Counted from the stretch's first letter, positions 1 through 9,338 are shown. The stretch: 64,000 nt of DNA from Spirochaetales bacterium (GCA_016930675.1 JAFGGG010000009.1:62001-126000), one strand, 5' to 3'. Notes: a model not told the origin generated them from the sequence alone. Translations and numbers: made by a program.

Positions 1-2
1 AT

Positions 3-488
3 GATGCCGCATCATTTGGGACAACAGAAAATGTTCTCCTGTTATTAGCAGCAGGTGCGGATATAAATGCTATAGCGGCCAGCAACTGTACCCCTCTCTA
101 TTATTGTATCGAAGGCAGACGGCTTAAAACAATCAAAGTGCTTGTAGAAAACGGTGCCGAGGTGGATATTGCCGATACCAGCGGCCGGACTCCTCTCACT
201 CTTGCCTCAACCTACGGATATCCGGAAATAGTGGGATATTTGGCCGAAAACGGTGCTAATGTGGATTATGAAGATGAGGACGGCTGGAGACCGCTCCACT
301 GGGCAGCTCAAAATGGTGAATTGGCCGTGATAAAGGCACTGGTAGAACATAACGCGGATGTAAATACCGTGATAAAGGCCGGCCGCAGAAAAGGCTTTTC
401 CGTGCTTGATATAGCCGTATTTTTTAAACACGCTGAGATAGTGGAATTCCTGATATTGCAGGGTGCCGTTACGGCAAAGGGCAGTTAA
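3..488 (+). CDS. Ankyrin-repeat protein, 5' end outside window
   Basis: The reading frame is open from the first full codon of the window, so the start lies upstream. About 160 residues are visible, with four to five ankyrin repeats of about 33 residues. Repeat signatures include ENVLLLLAAGADINA, GRTPLTLASTYGYPEIVGYL and GWRPLHWAAQNGELAVIKAL. It ends at TAA after VTAKGS. Ankyrin repeats make protein-protein contacts; the partner is not evident. A second ankyrin protein with a signal peptide lies at 35736-36638, so this one may also be secreted, but its N-terminus is not visible. A GTG at 138 could be read as a start but falls inside a repeat and has no ribosome site. Confidence 0.85.
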   Translation, partial: DAASFGTTENVLLLLAAGADINAIAASNCTPLYYCIEGRRLKTIKVLVENGAEVDIADTSGRTPLTLASTYGYPEIVGYLAENGANVDYEDEDGWRPLHWAAQNGELAVIKALVEHNADVNTVIKAGRRKGFSVLDIAVFFKHAEIVEFLILQGAVTAKGS

Positions 489-524
489 GGTAATAAAATC
501 TGAATCAATTTTAAAAAAGCCTTC

Positions 525-2597
525 ATGAAAGATAATACTGTTAAAAAAGGATATCAGACGCTTATAGACTCCAACGGAAATCTTATTTTTACGCAGCAGA
601 AAATAACTCCTTCATTAAAGCTGTTAACAGAACATGAAGAAGCTTTATTCACACTCACATCACTGAAAAGGGGAAAAGCTGGATTTGTTTTTTTCTGGTC
701 CGGAGGAGATTACGGTGAGTTAATCGAGGAATGGCAGATCAGCGAAGGCTCCCCGATTTTAAAAGCTCATTTTAAAGTAACGGCAAAATTTACAAAAAAT
801 CTGAAGGCCATTTTTATCCGGGAATGGGCTTTTCAAGCTGAAACTACTCCCTACTTCATGATTCCCGGACATTTGTACGGCAGCAATAATCTTAAAAATT
901 CAAAGGGTTTGCAGCCTCAATTAAATTACCGCGGTGATATCAGTTATCCAAAAACACCTGTTTTTAGGACCAGAGCCGACCGCTCCACTCATAACGCGGT
1001 CATTGCTCAATGGAGCAAGCTTATTCTGGCTGTGCAAATTCAAGAGGTTACCTCCGGTAATAAAAGTGAATACTACAACGGACTGTGCATCGATACCAGA
1101 AATTTTGATGTGTTCGACCGTATTGGTTTTACACTGGGATACCATCACTTTCCGGTACAGTATAAAGGCAAAATCTTCGGTCAAAGCCCTGTTACAGAAG
1201 AACCTGTTCTGAATTTCATACCATTTACCAAAGAAAAAACATATACTGCCCACGGACGCCTCTACCTGGCTGCCCGTACCGCACCTTTCGGATGGGAAAA
1301 GGCGGTACAATGGTTTTATGAACAGATTCATCAGCCCCCGGCTAATGACGTTCCAAGACAGGAAGCGGTTTCAGTATTAGCCCGTGCTCTGGTTGAAGAT
1401 GCTTACGATAAAGCATATAAATATTTCCCCACAGTTGTTTCAGGCTCCCATGCGGATACGTGCAATGCCGGCGACATGTCCTGGACCGGCGGCATGCAGG
1501 TCATTTATCCCCTTCTACGGGCCTCCGGCCGGGTTCCGCAGGCGAAATCCACCATTCTTGATTTTGTGAACAATCTTATTAATAACGGAATACATCCATC
1601 CTCCGGTTTTTTTTATGAGTCGCGTAAAGAGAACGCCTGGCGCATAAACGGCTGGTGGAGTGATCATGTTACTCTCTATGACCGCACCTTAAAAAGACTC
1701 TCTCACTTCCATTCCTCCTATATAAACGGCCAGGCTGTGTGCTATCTCCTGAAATCATATCAATACGCTCAAGCATCAGGGTGGGATCAAAAGGAGTATT
1801 CCGCCTGGCTTAAACCCTGTCTTAACATTCTCGCCAAAGTCATAGCCCAGCAGCGTTACGATGGAGCATTGGGTGTTTATTTCGATCCGAACGACGGTAC
1901 TGCCCTTTCCTACAACAGTTTTCAGAGCGCCTGGTTTTTCGCGGCACTGGCCGAAGCATATGACATTACCGGAGATCACGCATACCTTAAGGTTGCTGAG
2001 AACTCTGAAGGCTTCTATTTCGGATTATTGGAAAAAGGAGAGCTCTGGGGCACTCCCATGGACACGGGCGATGCGGTAGATGAAGAGGGAAACCTGGCTT
2101 ATGTTACGGGCCTCGCAACCCTGCATAAGGCCACCGGAAAAAAGAAATATCTGGACCACCTGCTGCATGCCTTGCATTATGAGTTTTCCTGGAAATTCGC
2201 CTATAACACCCGATTTGAAAACGAGCCGCTTAAAAGCCTGCACTGGTCCTCCTGCGGCGGAAGCATTACTTCCAGCCACAATCTGCATATCCATCAGATG
2301 GGCAATTTAATCGCGGAAGAGATGTATTACGCCTATCAGCAAACAAAGGATCCTTACATCTTAAGCAGGCTTAAAGATACCTTGAACTGGGGTTTGGGAA
2401 CTTTTAATCGACATGACGGCCAGTTCGGCTTCGGTAAAAAGGGCTGGGCCACGGAACAATTTTTCCATACCGACGCTGTTCAGGATGATCCCAACAGGAT
2501 TCCCGACGGCGGTATCTGGAAGGACTACCTAAGCTGGGCCGCGGCATGCGTGCTGCTGTCAAGCGTCGCCGATATTCCTGATGAGTATTATGGATAA
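525..2597 (+). CDS. Predicted six-hairpin glycosidase-like protein
   Basis: A 690-residue protein without a signal peptide, so probably cytoplasmic. Residues 1-265 look beta-rich. From about 270 the chain becomes helical with repeated aromatic and acidic motifs (GDMSWTGGMQ near 317, GWWSDHVTLY near 377, YNSFQSAWFFAALAEAY, WGTPMDTGDAVDEEGNLAYV, LHWSSCGGSITSSHN). This pattern, a beta-sandwich followed by an alpha/alpha toroid, is typical of six-hairpin glycoside hydrolases and related lyases. I cannot assign a GH family, substrate or catalytic pair. The start at 525 has only a weak ribosome site. It follows the ankyrin gene by 36 bases and may be co-transcribed. Confidence 0.6.
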   Translation: MKDNTVKKGYQTLIDSNGNLIFTQQKITPSLKLLTEHEEALFTLTSLKRGKAGFVFFWSGGDYGELIEEWQISEGSPILKAHFKVTAKFTKNLKAIFIREWAFQAETTPYFMIPGHLYGSNNLKNSKGLQPQLNYRGDISYPKTPVFRTRADRSTHNAVIAQWSKLILAVQIQEVTSGNKSEYYNGLCIDTRNFDVFDRIGFTLGYHHFPVQYKGKIFGQSPVTEEPVLNFIPFTKEKTYTAHGRLYLAARTAPFGWEKAVQWFYEQIHQPPANDVPRQEAVSVLARALVEDAYDKAYKYFPTVVSGSHADTCNAGDMSWTGGMQVIYPLLRASGRVPQAKSTILDFVNNLINNGIHPSSGFFYESRKENAWRINGWWSDHVTLYDRTLKRLSHFHSSYINGQAVCYLLKSYQYAQASGWDQKEYSAWLKPCLNILAKVIAQQRYDGALGVYFDPNDGTALSYNSFQSAWFFAALAEAYDITGDHAYLKVAENSEGFYFGLLEKGELWGTPMDTGDAVDEEGNLAYVTGLATLHKATGKKKYLDHLLHALHYEFSWKFAYNTRFENEPLKSLHWSSCGGSITSSHNLHIHQMGNLIAEEMYYAYQQTKDPYILSRLKDTLNWGLGTFNRHDGQFGFGKKGWATEQFFHTDAVQDDPNRIPDGGIWKDYLSWAAACVLLSSVADIPDEYYG

Positions 2598-2641
2598 AGA
2601 GCGTAGTATAAGAAATCCAACCAAATATTTTTAAAAAACAC

Positions 2642-2670
2642 TTGTCAAAACAAGGAAAAAGATATATATT
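2642..2670 (+). promoter_or_regulatory. Sigma-70 type promoter of the 2716 operon
   Basis: TTGTCA at 2642-2647 and TATATT at 2665-2670 are separated by 17 bases. The expected transcription start (about 2677) falls inside the palindromes at 2672-2696. Confidence 0.75.
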
Positions 2671-2671
2671 C

Positions 2672-2696
2672 TACTTTATTAGATAAAGTACTTTAT
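2672..2696 (+). promoter_or_regulatory. Operator with three alternating half-sites
   Basis: TACTTTAT (2672), three bases, then ATAAAGTA (2683-2690) form an inverted repeat. ATAAAGTACTTTAT (2683-2696) is itself a perfect palindrome sharing the middle half-site. The block sits at the transcription start of the operon encoding the winged-helix protein at 3287, so autoregulation is likely. This is an inference from position. Confidence 0.65.
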
Positions 2697-2715
2697 TTAT
2701 TTAAGAGGTGAAAAT

Positions 2716-3294
2716 ATGAGTAATAAATCAAATTTAAACGGGATTGCAGAAGACATCCTCTATCTAAAAAAAATGATAAAAACCTCAAGGGATATTTTTG
2801 CTCATTACAAAAAGATATTCGTCGTCTGGGGGTTTATTAATGTATTGGGAGGCACAGGATCTTTTCTATTGCTTATTTACTCTCTCGCTGCTTTTATTCC
2901 GCTGATATGGATACTATTGGTTCCTGTCGGAATTGTTTTTTCCTTTATCAGCGGCATGAATACCGCCCGTACTTTTAAAATAAACCCCTTGTTCACGAAA
3001 ATATTAATGGCGCTTTGGATGTGCTCCATAGCCGGAATTGCGATTATTTCTTTAACAGCCATATTTATACAAGATCTACAAGCACAATACATACCAGGCC
3101 TGTCATTTATCATTTTGGGTATCAGTATGATTTCGTCAGCTGTCCTATTCGAATCAAAAGCCGGCTTTTTGTTAGGTATCCTTTTCTTTCTGACAGCTGT
3201 CGTTACACTCCTCTTTCCCTTCTATGCCACATTGGCCCAAGGTATTGTCATTGGAGGAGGGCTCCTGTTTTTTGGAATAAAAAAGAATGTCTAA
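2716..3294 (+). CDS. Small integral membrane protein paired with a winged-helix regulator
   Basis: A 192-residue protein with a short charged N-terminus (residues 1-30) and about six hydrophobic segments from residue 33 to 188. No enzyme motif is visible. A strong ribosome site (AAGAGGTG) precedes the ATG. The stop overlaps the start of the winged-helix gene at 3287 by 8 bases, so the two are translationally coupled. Pairs of a small multi-helix protein and an HTH_34-type regulator are common in bacteria; the membrane partner's role is generally unknown. Transcription starts at the promoter and palindrome just upstream. Confidence 0.8.
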   Translation: MSNKSNLNGIAEDILYLKKMIKTSRDIFAHYKKIFVVWGFINVLGGTGSFLLLIYSLAAFIPLIWILLVPVGIVFSFISGMNTARTFKINPLFTKILMALWMCSIAGIAIISLTAIFIQDLQAQYIPGLSFIILGISMISSAVLFESKAGFLLGILFFLTAVVTLLFPFYATLAQGIVIGGGLLFFGIKKNV

Positions 3295-3583
3295 ACTTAA
3301 TATAGAGAATATAGATCCGATTATACACTCTAAGTACAGACTGGCGATTCTGGCTTTGCTGGCCGGAGGCGATGAGATCGATTTTAACTTTTTTAAAAGA
3401 GAACTGGATATTACTGACGGCAATCTTTCAATCCATTTAAAGAGATTGGAGGAGAAATCATTTATTACCATGAAAAAACAGTTTGTTAAAAGAAAACCTA
3501 AAACCTCCTACCGGATTACCGAGAATGGGCTGCAGCAGTACAAGCAGTATCTGGAGGAGATCAGCAAATTGTTTACCTTATAA
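3287..3583 (+). CDS. Winged-helix transcriptional regulator (HTH_34/ArsR-like)
   Basis: A 98-residue protein that is nearly all winged helix. The segment YRLAILALLAGGDEIDFN is helix 1, LDITDGNLSIHLKRLEE is the recognition region, and FVKRKPKTSYRITENGLQQY is the wing with the typical Y-x-I-T-x-x-G ending. No metal-binding cysteine pair is present, so it is not a classic metal-sensing ArsR. It is the second gene of the 2716 operon and a good candidate to bind the palindromes at 2672-2696. The inducing signal is unknown. Confidence 0.8.
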   Translation: MSKLNIENIDPIIHSKYRLAILALLAGGDEIDFNFFKRELDITDGNLSIHLKRLEEKSFITMKKQFVKRKPKTSYRITENGLQQYKQYLEEISKLFTL

Positions 3584-3626
3584 ATGAATTATTAACATCA
3601 AACAACAAAATCACAGGGAGGATTTT

Positions 3627-4733
3627 ATGAAAAAGAGAAATATTTTTAAAATGATATTACCCATCATGTGCTGCTTGCTTTTTTCCTGCTATGACTATGT
3701 CAAGGCGGAATACGATCCTGTAGCACTTTCCCAAGACATTATCGATGAGTTCCCGGAGAGTCATTTCATCGACGGCCTGACCTGGATTTCCAGCGAGAAG
3801 ACCTACTGCAATCCGACATGTTTGCAGATGATAGGCGAATGGAAGGGAATAAAAAAACCCGTATCCTACTACAACTGGCTTATGGGCAATACCTACGGCG
3901 CTTTTTATAAGGATTCCTTTACCAGTTTTATGCCTCTGGCCAATCCCATGAAAGGAATTATGTTCGCCAGTCAGTATATGGGTTTAAAACGCATGTTCTA
4001 TTCCACTGATGATAAAGAGCTGTGCGCAAAAGCCATCAAAACATTCATATCCGAAGGGTATCCCGTGTTCGTCATGATAGATTATAATGTGTTCACGGAT
4101 GACGATTTCTTCTTTCCCCATGCGGAGCTTCTGGTAGGATATGATAAGGATTCCTTCTATTATTACGAACCCGGGTTTTCGGATCGTTTTGAAAAGGGGC
4201 AAAAGGGATTAAAAGCTCCGATATCTACCATGCTAAACGGAATATACAGTTTAAGTACGTACAAGCAGGTTCCATCCAATAAATATTTTTTTATGGTTTT
4301 CGAAAATAGCGAACTAAAAACCAATGTTAATGAGGTCTGGAGACGTAACGCGAAACTTTTAAAAGGAAGCGAAATAGCAATTGTCAATTTAGCGGAAGGC
4401 GCAAAAGCGGTTAAGGCGCTTGCCAGGGATATTAAAAATAAAGCAGTCCCCGCATGGGGTTTTAAACACCTGCTGCCTCTGTGGTTCAAGGCGGGCAGCT
4501 ATTCAAGAAGCGACAACGCTCTTTTTATAAAGAATAACTTCCCGGACAATCAAACTCTGCAACAAGTTGCGGATTTATTCTTAGAAGCATCCCAATACTA
4601 TGATGAGATAGTGAAGCTTTTAGAAAATTTAAAAACAGCAGCTCCAGTTCCCGAACAGAAAATAGCAGAGACATTAGTCTCAATAGCAGAGAAGGAGCAG
4701 AAAATCGGTACATTACTGGAAAATATCAGATAA
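3627..4733 (+). CDS. Lipoprotein with a C39-like cysteine-peptidase fold
   Basis: A 368-residue exported protein. Residues 1-21 are a signal peptide ending in a lipobox (LLFSC, Cys21). A C39/BtrH-like core follows: a candidate nucleophile in TYCNPTCLQMIGEW (near residue 58), GYPVFVMIDYNVF, and a candidate histidine in FPHAELLVGYDKDSFYYYEPG (near 170). The last 110 residues are helical (YYDEIVKLLENLKTAAPVPE). These features suggest a papain-like protease or acyltransferase fold anchored in the envelope. No peptide substrate or transporter partner lies nearby, so the activity is unproven. A good ribosome site (AGGGAGG) precedes the ATG. Confidence 0.6.
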   Translation: MKKRNIFKMILPIMCCLLFSCYDYVKAEYDPVALSQDIIDEFPESHFIDGLTWISSEKTYCNPTCLQMIGEWKGIKKPVSYYNWLMGNTYGAFYKDSFTSFMPLANPMKGIMFASQYMGLKRMFYSTDDKELCAKAIKTFISEGYPVFVMIDYNVFTDDDFFFPHAELLVGYDKDSFYYYEPGFSDRFEKGQKGLKAPISTMLNGIYSLSTYKQVPSNKYFFMVFENSELKTNVNEVWRRNAKLLKGSEIAIVNLAEGAKAVKALARDIKNKAVPAWGFKHLLPLWFKAGSYSRSDNALFIKNNFPDNQTLQQVADLFLEASQYYDEIVKLLENLKTAAPVPEQKIAETLVSIAEKEQKIGTLLENIR

Positions 4734-4792
4734 AATATATGCAATGGGCAGCTACTGAAGATGCCTATTGTATGGATGTGGGCAGCGGCGTT

Positions 4793-5824
4793 TTACTGTC
4801 TTTTCTTACCCAGACAGCACTTCTTATATTTTTTGCCGCTGCCGCAGGGGCAGGGAGCATTGCGTCCTATTTTCTTACCGTAAGGCTTGAACATGGATTT
4901 TACCACAGATTGAAACATGCTTTTAGTGTCCTGTTTAAAAATCTTCTGCAAAATACCATAGAGTTCCGGATGCTCTTTTGCCATTACCGCGGGATTCTCA
5001 AAAAAGTATTCGCTTACCACGGCAAAGAACTCCGCCCTGCTTGTTAAAGCATAGGGATTGATATCCGATCTTCCCTCTTCAATCTCATGTGATTCCTTTT
5101 TTATGATGTTAAGCCACTGCCTTAATACGTTCCTGTCAGTGATCAGAGGTGGGACACCGTCGATATATCCGTCTTCACCGTCAACCTTATGGGCGAATTC
5201 ATGAAAGCCCACGTTTGTCTTATCACTGTCGATGCTGAAACCATGGTAAAGTGATGTTTTGGAAAGCACCATGGTTGAACCGCCCCTGGTAACCAACCCG
5301 AGGATATTTGCGCCTGAAGCGGAAAGATCATAATCCTTATCAAAATCATGCGGATATATTAATATTTCACCCAGCTCATCATACTCCCAATCCGGGTAAC
5401 TAAACGTGGGAATTATGGCGCTTGCCGCCACCAACACCCGGCACTTATCGTCCACCTCGGTTTCAATTCCGGTAAGTCGCTTTTCTCCCAGAAAGATCTG
5501 CACTTCCTGTTTAAACCGCTGTTTCTCATCATCATTTAATAAAGAATAATATGAAACCTGGGTGTTCAATATATGTTCCATTTCTGCGGGAAAGGGATTT
5601 TTTATTATTTTTTTTCGTTTCCGGTATTTTCTTATAAAAAATAAATAAAGCAGCAGCATCAGTATACAGCAGCCGACAGACGCCGCCATGATATACATAA
5701 AATTCGATTTATAGAGCCTTATTATAGGCAGCAGGCTTATGCCCATTACAGATGATGCGATAAAAAATGCGAACAGAAGAGAGTACAATACATGTAACCG
5801 GTATTTTTTAGTCGTAAAAATCAT
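4793..5824 (-). CDS. MtfA-like zinc peptidase with C-terminal SEC-C motif
   Basis: A 343-residue protein with two N-terminal membrane helices (about residues 10-65). An MtfA-type metallopeptidase domain follows, with zinc motif NVGFHEFAHKVDGEDG near residue 207. At the extreme C-terminus is a SEC-C zinc motif, GRNAPCPCGSGKKYKKCC. MtfA of Enterobacteria is a soluble aminopeptidase that binds the glucose-PTS regulator Mlc. Here the membrane anchor and SEC-C tail differ from that protein, so the Mlc role should not be carried over. It is convergent with the C39-like gene and divergent from the propeller lipoprotein. The ribosome site is weak. Confidence 0.8.
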   Translation of the reverse strand: MIFTTKKYRLHVLYSLLFAFFIASSVMGISLLPIIRLYKSNFMYIMAASVGCCILMLLLYLFFIRKYRKRKKIIKNPFPAEMEHILNTQVSYYSLLNDDEKQRFKQEVQIFLGEKRLTGIETEVDDKCRVLVAASAIIPTFSYPDWEYDELGEILIYPHDFDKDYDLSASGANILGLVTRGGSTMVLSKTSLYHGFSIDSDKTNVGFHEFAHKVDGEDGYIDGVPPLITDRNVLRQWLNIIKKESHEIEEGRSDINPYALTSRAEFFAVVSEYFFENPAVMAKEHPELYGILQKIFKQDTKSMFQSVVKSMFKPYGKKIGRNAPCPCGSGKKYKKCCLGKKRQ

Positions 5825-5963
5825 ATCTTTCGTTTAAAAATAATAGATCTGTTTGACGACAATAGTCAAGGAAATTGTTTCAACACTTATATATAAAACC
5901 GATATAGCTTTCTGGAAATCAATTGTGAAACAGGTTATATTTCTTTATATTGAGGTTTCAGGC

Positions 5964-6869
5964 ATGAAAAATAAATATTGTCGTATTATTTTGTTCCTCT
6001 GTGTTATTATATCCTACGGCTGTCCCATAAATGGTGCTCCGCATATAGAATATCCGGAATTCGTCAATGAAACCCAGGTCATCATCAATGGATATGATCT
6101 TGACGCCATGGAGCCGTTTATTACGAAAGACGGCAGCATCCTATTCTTCAACAGTCTGAATGACGAGGTTGACACAAGTTTATATTATGCAACCATGGCT
6201 GATGCCACTCATTTCAATTCTCAGGGCAAGATATCCGGCGTGAACGGAACGCCTTCTCATCTCGACGCGGTGGCAAGTATGGACACGTCCAATACCTTTT
6301 ATTTTATTTCAACAAGGAATTATCCCGCCGTATTTGAAAACCTGCAGTCAGGAACATTTAACAATGGGACAGTGCCTCTGGTCCAGCCGGTAACAGGAGA
6401 TTTTTACATTTACTCACCGAATTGGATTATTATGGACGCTGAAATAAGCGGGGACGGAAACCACTTGTATTACGTAAACGCCAGGTATGACGGACAGCAA
6501 TGGCCCGAAGAAGCGATGCTGGGCATTGCCGAGAAACAGGCTTTGGTGTTTATAAAATCAACTTTATCCGCTGAAATCTTTAAAAATGTGAACAATCCCG
6601 CTTATCTGGTTTACGCACCGTGCGTTTCAGCAGATGGAAAAGAGGTTTATTTTACCCGCTCGAAAAAGGGGACGGGCATAACTCAAATATGCGTGGCCGT
6701 GCGTTCAGATACAACAGCAAGCTTCAGCAGACCAAAAGTAATCACAATATCCGGAGAAAAGGTGGAAGCCCCTTCTCTTACAGCTGACGGAAGCAGACTG
6801 TATTATCATAAAAGAATTACCATAAACGCGGAAGAGGAATATCATATATATACAATGGAGAGGAAATAA
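5964..6869 (+). CDS. WD40-like (PD40) beta-propeller lipoprotein
   Basis: The start is placed at the ATG at 5964 and not at the upstream TTG at 5853, because a ribosome site (TGAGG) lies 8 bases before it. From there the protein begins MKNKYCRIILFLCVIISYGC, a signal peptide with a lipobox. The mature part of about 280 residues carries PD40-type blades: FITKDGSILFFNS, ISGDGNHLYYVNA, VSADGKEVYFTRSKKGTG and LTADGSRLYYHKR. Such propellers (TolB-like) act as binding platforms in the envelope. The ligand is unknown. Confidence 0.7.
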   Translation: MKNKYCRIILFLCVIISYGCPINGAPHIEYPEFVNETQVIINGYDLDAMEPFITKDGSILFFNSLNDEVDTSLYYATMADATHFNSQGKISGVNGTPSHLDAVASMDTSNTFYFISTRNYPAVFENLQSGTFNNGTVPLVQPVTGDFYIYSPNWIIMDAEISGDGNHLYYVNARYDGQQWPEEAMLGIAEKQALVFIKSTLSAEIFKNVNNPAYLVYAPCVSADGKEVYFTRSKKGTGITQICVAVRSDTTASFSRPKVITISGEKVEAPSLTADGSRLYYHKRITINAEEEYHIYTMERK

Positions 6870-6878
6870 GGCAGGAGC

Positions 6879-7532
6879 TTATCTTTCCGCCGCAGACCAG
6901 TTCACCGCGTTAATTACCATCTTTTGGAAATACTCATTAGTCAGCTGCTCGGTACTGTGTCCCAGGCTGGTGTAAAACACCCGGCCCATTCCATACGGTT
7001 TTATCCAGGTTATAGGTCGAGTGAAACCTTGAAAATCGCACGTCATCAGTGTTTCAAAGGGCGGATACAGTTCAAGCAGATACAATTCCTCAATCAGTGA
7101 AAAGTCTTTCAGGCCCGCCACAACAGGATGGCGCGGATTATTTATTTTAAATCTGTACCGCTCGCCCATTTTGGGATGGGCAAGCAGTCTGCAGCCCAGC
7201 ATTTTATGATACGCTTGAGATTCTTCAAAAGAGCAGCAGGCGATATGTATGCCTACAAAGCCTTTGGGCCTGCCCGTGCTTCCCCACGGTGATCCGATTA
7301 TACTCTGCAGCAATCCCTGCTCCTGTTTCTTGGTTATTTTTGTTTTATTCATGTAGCAGACGATGACATCAAAAATTTTTATGTTTTCCGGTAAAAACAG
7401 ATCGGGGTCTTCGGATAAGGTTATAGAAAAGCCTGCGGCTGTTAAAAAGCCTTCAAAAACCGGACCAAGTACTTTAAAATCATGATAGCCCGTTTCATCC
7501 CCGCCCATAACAAGCACATTATAACTTACCAT
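6879..7532 (-). CDS. ThuA-like protein (class I amidotransferase-like fold)
   Basis: A 217-residue cytoplasmic protein of the ThuA family. It starts MVSYNVLVMGGDETGYHDF and contains FVGIHIACCSFEE, the strand-turn before the family's central helix, then HPVVAGLKDFSLIEELYLLE and GMGRVFYTSLGHSTEQL, typical of ThuA. The family is linked to sugar catabolism (trehalose utilisation in rhizobia), but the chemistry is poorly defined. Its start overlaps the end of the SDR gene at 7526 by 7 bases, so they are co-translated and probably act on the same substrate. Confidence 0.8.
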   Translation of the reverse strand: MVSYNVLVMGGDETGYHDFKVLGPVFEGFLTAAGFSITLSEDPDLFLPENIKIFDVIVCYMNKTKITKKQEQGLLQSIIGSPWGSTGRPKGFVGIHIACCSFEESQAYHKMLGCRLLAHPKMGERYRFKINNPRHPVVAGLKDFSLIEELYLLELYPPFETLMTCDFQGFTRPITWIKPYGMGRVFYTSLGHSTEQLTNEYFQKMVINAVNWSAAER

Positions 7533-8236
7533 GGCATTTCTTTACCTTCTACATCAATATAAATACTTTTTTTATTGTGCCAATCCTTCAGCAATGTGCC
7601 CGCCACTTTGGCGGCCGCCTGTTCGGGCGTGATAGGGGCTTCGGCTCCGCCCATATCCGAGCTGAACCAGCCCGGATGCACGGCCAGCACCTTGATTCCC
7701 TCTTTTTTCAATCTGTTGTCCAATATTCTGGACGCCATATTCAACGCGGCCTTGGACATGCAGTAGGCGTATTCACGTTCACGCCAGGCATTTCCAATCG
7801 ATCCGGCTTCTGAAGATATGTTTACGATTAATTTTTTTTGTCCATTTTTGACAAGAGTAAGCAAATACTTCACCACCATTAAAGGAGCAAGAGCATTTAC
7901 AGTAAAGGTTGGTATATACACGGAAAAATCGATTTCTGAAAAATCCGGTTGTGCATGTTCAAGATGAATCCCGGCATTGTTTATAAGAATATCGATGCCT
8001 GCCGTTTGTGCTTTTATCTTTTCGGAGGTTTCTCGCAGCTGTTTTTCATCGGTTACATCCGCTGTGTATATAAAAAGGTTTTCCTGATGTTTATTCTTTA
8101 ACTCTGTAATTTCATTGCTTTGTTTTCTCAGCAGTGCGTATACCCGGCAGCCTTTTTCCAGAAAACGCTCGCATAAACAAAGACCCAGCCCCCGGTTGGC
8201 GCCCGTAACAAAAATGTTATATTTCTTTATTTTCAC
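7526..8236 (-). CDS. Short-chain dehydrogenase/reductase
   Basis: A 236-residue classical SDR. The nucleotide-binding motif TGANRGLGLCL is at residue 11, NNAG (NNAGIHLEH) is near 86, and a serine (NISSEAGSIG) precedes the catalytic YCMSKAALN pair. The C-terminal region WFSSDMGG matches the usual SDR loop. It should be an NAD(P)H-dependent oxidoreductase acting on a carbonyl or sugar; the substrate is not evident. It is coupled to the ThuA-like gene downstream and lies 16 bases after ychF. Confidence 0.85.
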   Translation of the reverse strand: MKIKKYNIFVTGANRGLGLCLCERFLEKGCRVYALLRKQSNEITELKNKHQENLFIYTADVTDEKQLRETSEKIKAQTAGIDILINNAGIHLEHAQPDFSEIDFSVYIPTFTVNALAPLMVVKYLLTLVKNGQKKLIVNISSEAGSIGNAWREREYAYCMSKAALNMASRILDNRLKKEGIKVLAVHPGWFSSDMGGAEAPITPEQAAAKVAGTLLKDWHNKKSIYIDVEGKEMPW

Positions 8237-8252
8237 AGATCATACTCCATAA

Positions 8253-9338
8253 TTATACATTAAACAGAAAGTGAATCACATCTCCGTCTTTTACCACATA
8301 CTCCTTGCCTTCGGAGCGGAGCAGTCCGCAATCACGCACTTTATGTTCGGAGCCTTGCGTTTGAATATCATTAAAGTGAAAAACTTCCGCCCTGATAAAT
8401 CCTTTTTCAAAATCCGTGTGTATTTCACCTGCTGCCTGAGGCGCTTTGGTCCCTGCCGTAATAGTCCAGGCCTGCAGATCGGTCGTGAGAGTGTAAAAAG
8501 TTATCAGGTTTAAAAGCTTATATGATTTTAGGATAAGCTTCTCCAGTCCCGAATGTTCAATACCCATAGCCTTAAGATACTCGGAACGTTCGGCAGCGGA
8601 AAGTTCGGAAATTTCCTCTTCGATCTTTCCGGCGATCGACAGACATTCACTACCGGTCTGCCTGGAATAGTCCTCTACCTGGTTGATTATTTTACTGTCG
8701 ACATTGTCTTCATCGGTATTCACAATATAGAGTACCGGTTTATGGGTGATAAGCCCCAATTCCTTTAATAGAATTTGGGTATCCCAACTTTGTTCAATAG
8801 TCTTAAGCATTTTTCCATGATTTAAATGCTCATGCAGGAGGTCAATATGGTCAAGACGCTTGAGGAGTTCTTTGTCATTCGACTTTGCCATTTTTCTTGT
8901 CTTGTCTCCCGCTTTTTCCAAAACCTGCATATCCGCGAGCATGAGTTCCGTGTTTATAATTTCAATATCAGAAAGAGGATTAATTCTGCCGGTAGGATGC
9001 ACCACATCCTGATTGTGAAATCCGCGCACAATATGGATAAGCGCATCAACAGTGCGTATGTTGTCTAAAAATTTATTGCCTAGTCCCTCGCCCTTAGATG
9101 CGCCTTTAATCAGGCCGGCCACATCCATAAAATCAATGCGAGTTGGAATGGGATTTTTTTTGGAAAGAAGCTCAGCAAGAATCTCAAGTCTTTGGTCAGG
9201 AACTGTAACAACTCCATGATTGGGATTGATTGTGCAAAACGCATACTCTGCCATCGGGGCGTGACCTCCGGTAAGAGCATTAAAAATCGTTGATTTTCCC
9301 ACATTGGGAAGGCCGATAATACCGCAGCTTGTTCCCAT
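8253..9338 (-). CDS. ychF: YchF/OLA1-family GTPase
   Basis: A 361-residue protein matching YchF end to end. The P-loop GLPNVGKSTIFNAL is at residue 9, DVAGLIKGASKGEGLGNKFL contains the G3 motif, and NTDE stands in the altered G4 position. The C-terminal TGS-like domain has the family motifs FFTLTTD-like (ITFYTLTTD), GTKAPQAAGEIHTDFEKGFI and RSEGKEYVVKDGDVIHFLFNV. YchF proteins are ribosome-associated ATPases. The start is ATG at 9338 after an AGGAG-like site. This is a normal single-copy housekeeping gene. Confidence 0.97.
   Translation of the reverse strand: MGTSCGIIGLPNVGKSTIFNALTGGHAPMAEYAFCTINPNHGVVTVPDQRLEILAELLSKKNPIPTRIDFMDVAGLIKGASKGEGLGNKFLDNIRTVDALIHIVRGFHNQDVVHPTGRINPLSDIEIINTELMLADMQVLEKAGDKTRKMAKSNDKELLKRLDHIDLLHEHLNHGKMLKTIEQSWDTQILLKELGLITHKPVLYIVNTDEDNVDSKIINQVEDYSRQTGSECLSIAGKIEEEISELSAAERSEYLKAMGIEHSGLEKLILKSYKLLNLITFYTLTTDLQAWTITAGTKAPQAAGEIHTDFEKGFIRAEVFHFNDIQTQGSEHKVRDCGLLRSEGKEYVVKDGDVIHFLFNV

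Noticed and set aside
4739-5047. Plus-strand frame inside the MtfA-like gene
   Set aside because: Shadow of the minus-strand gene, whose HEFAH and SEC-C motifs are unambiguous.
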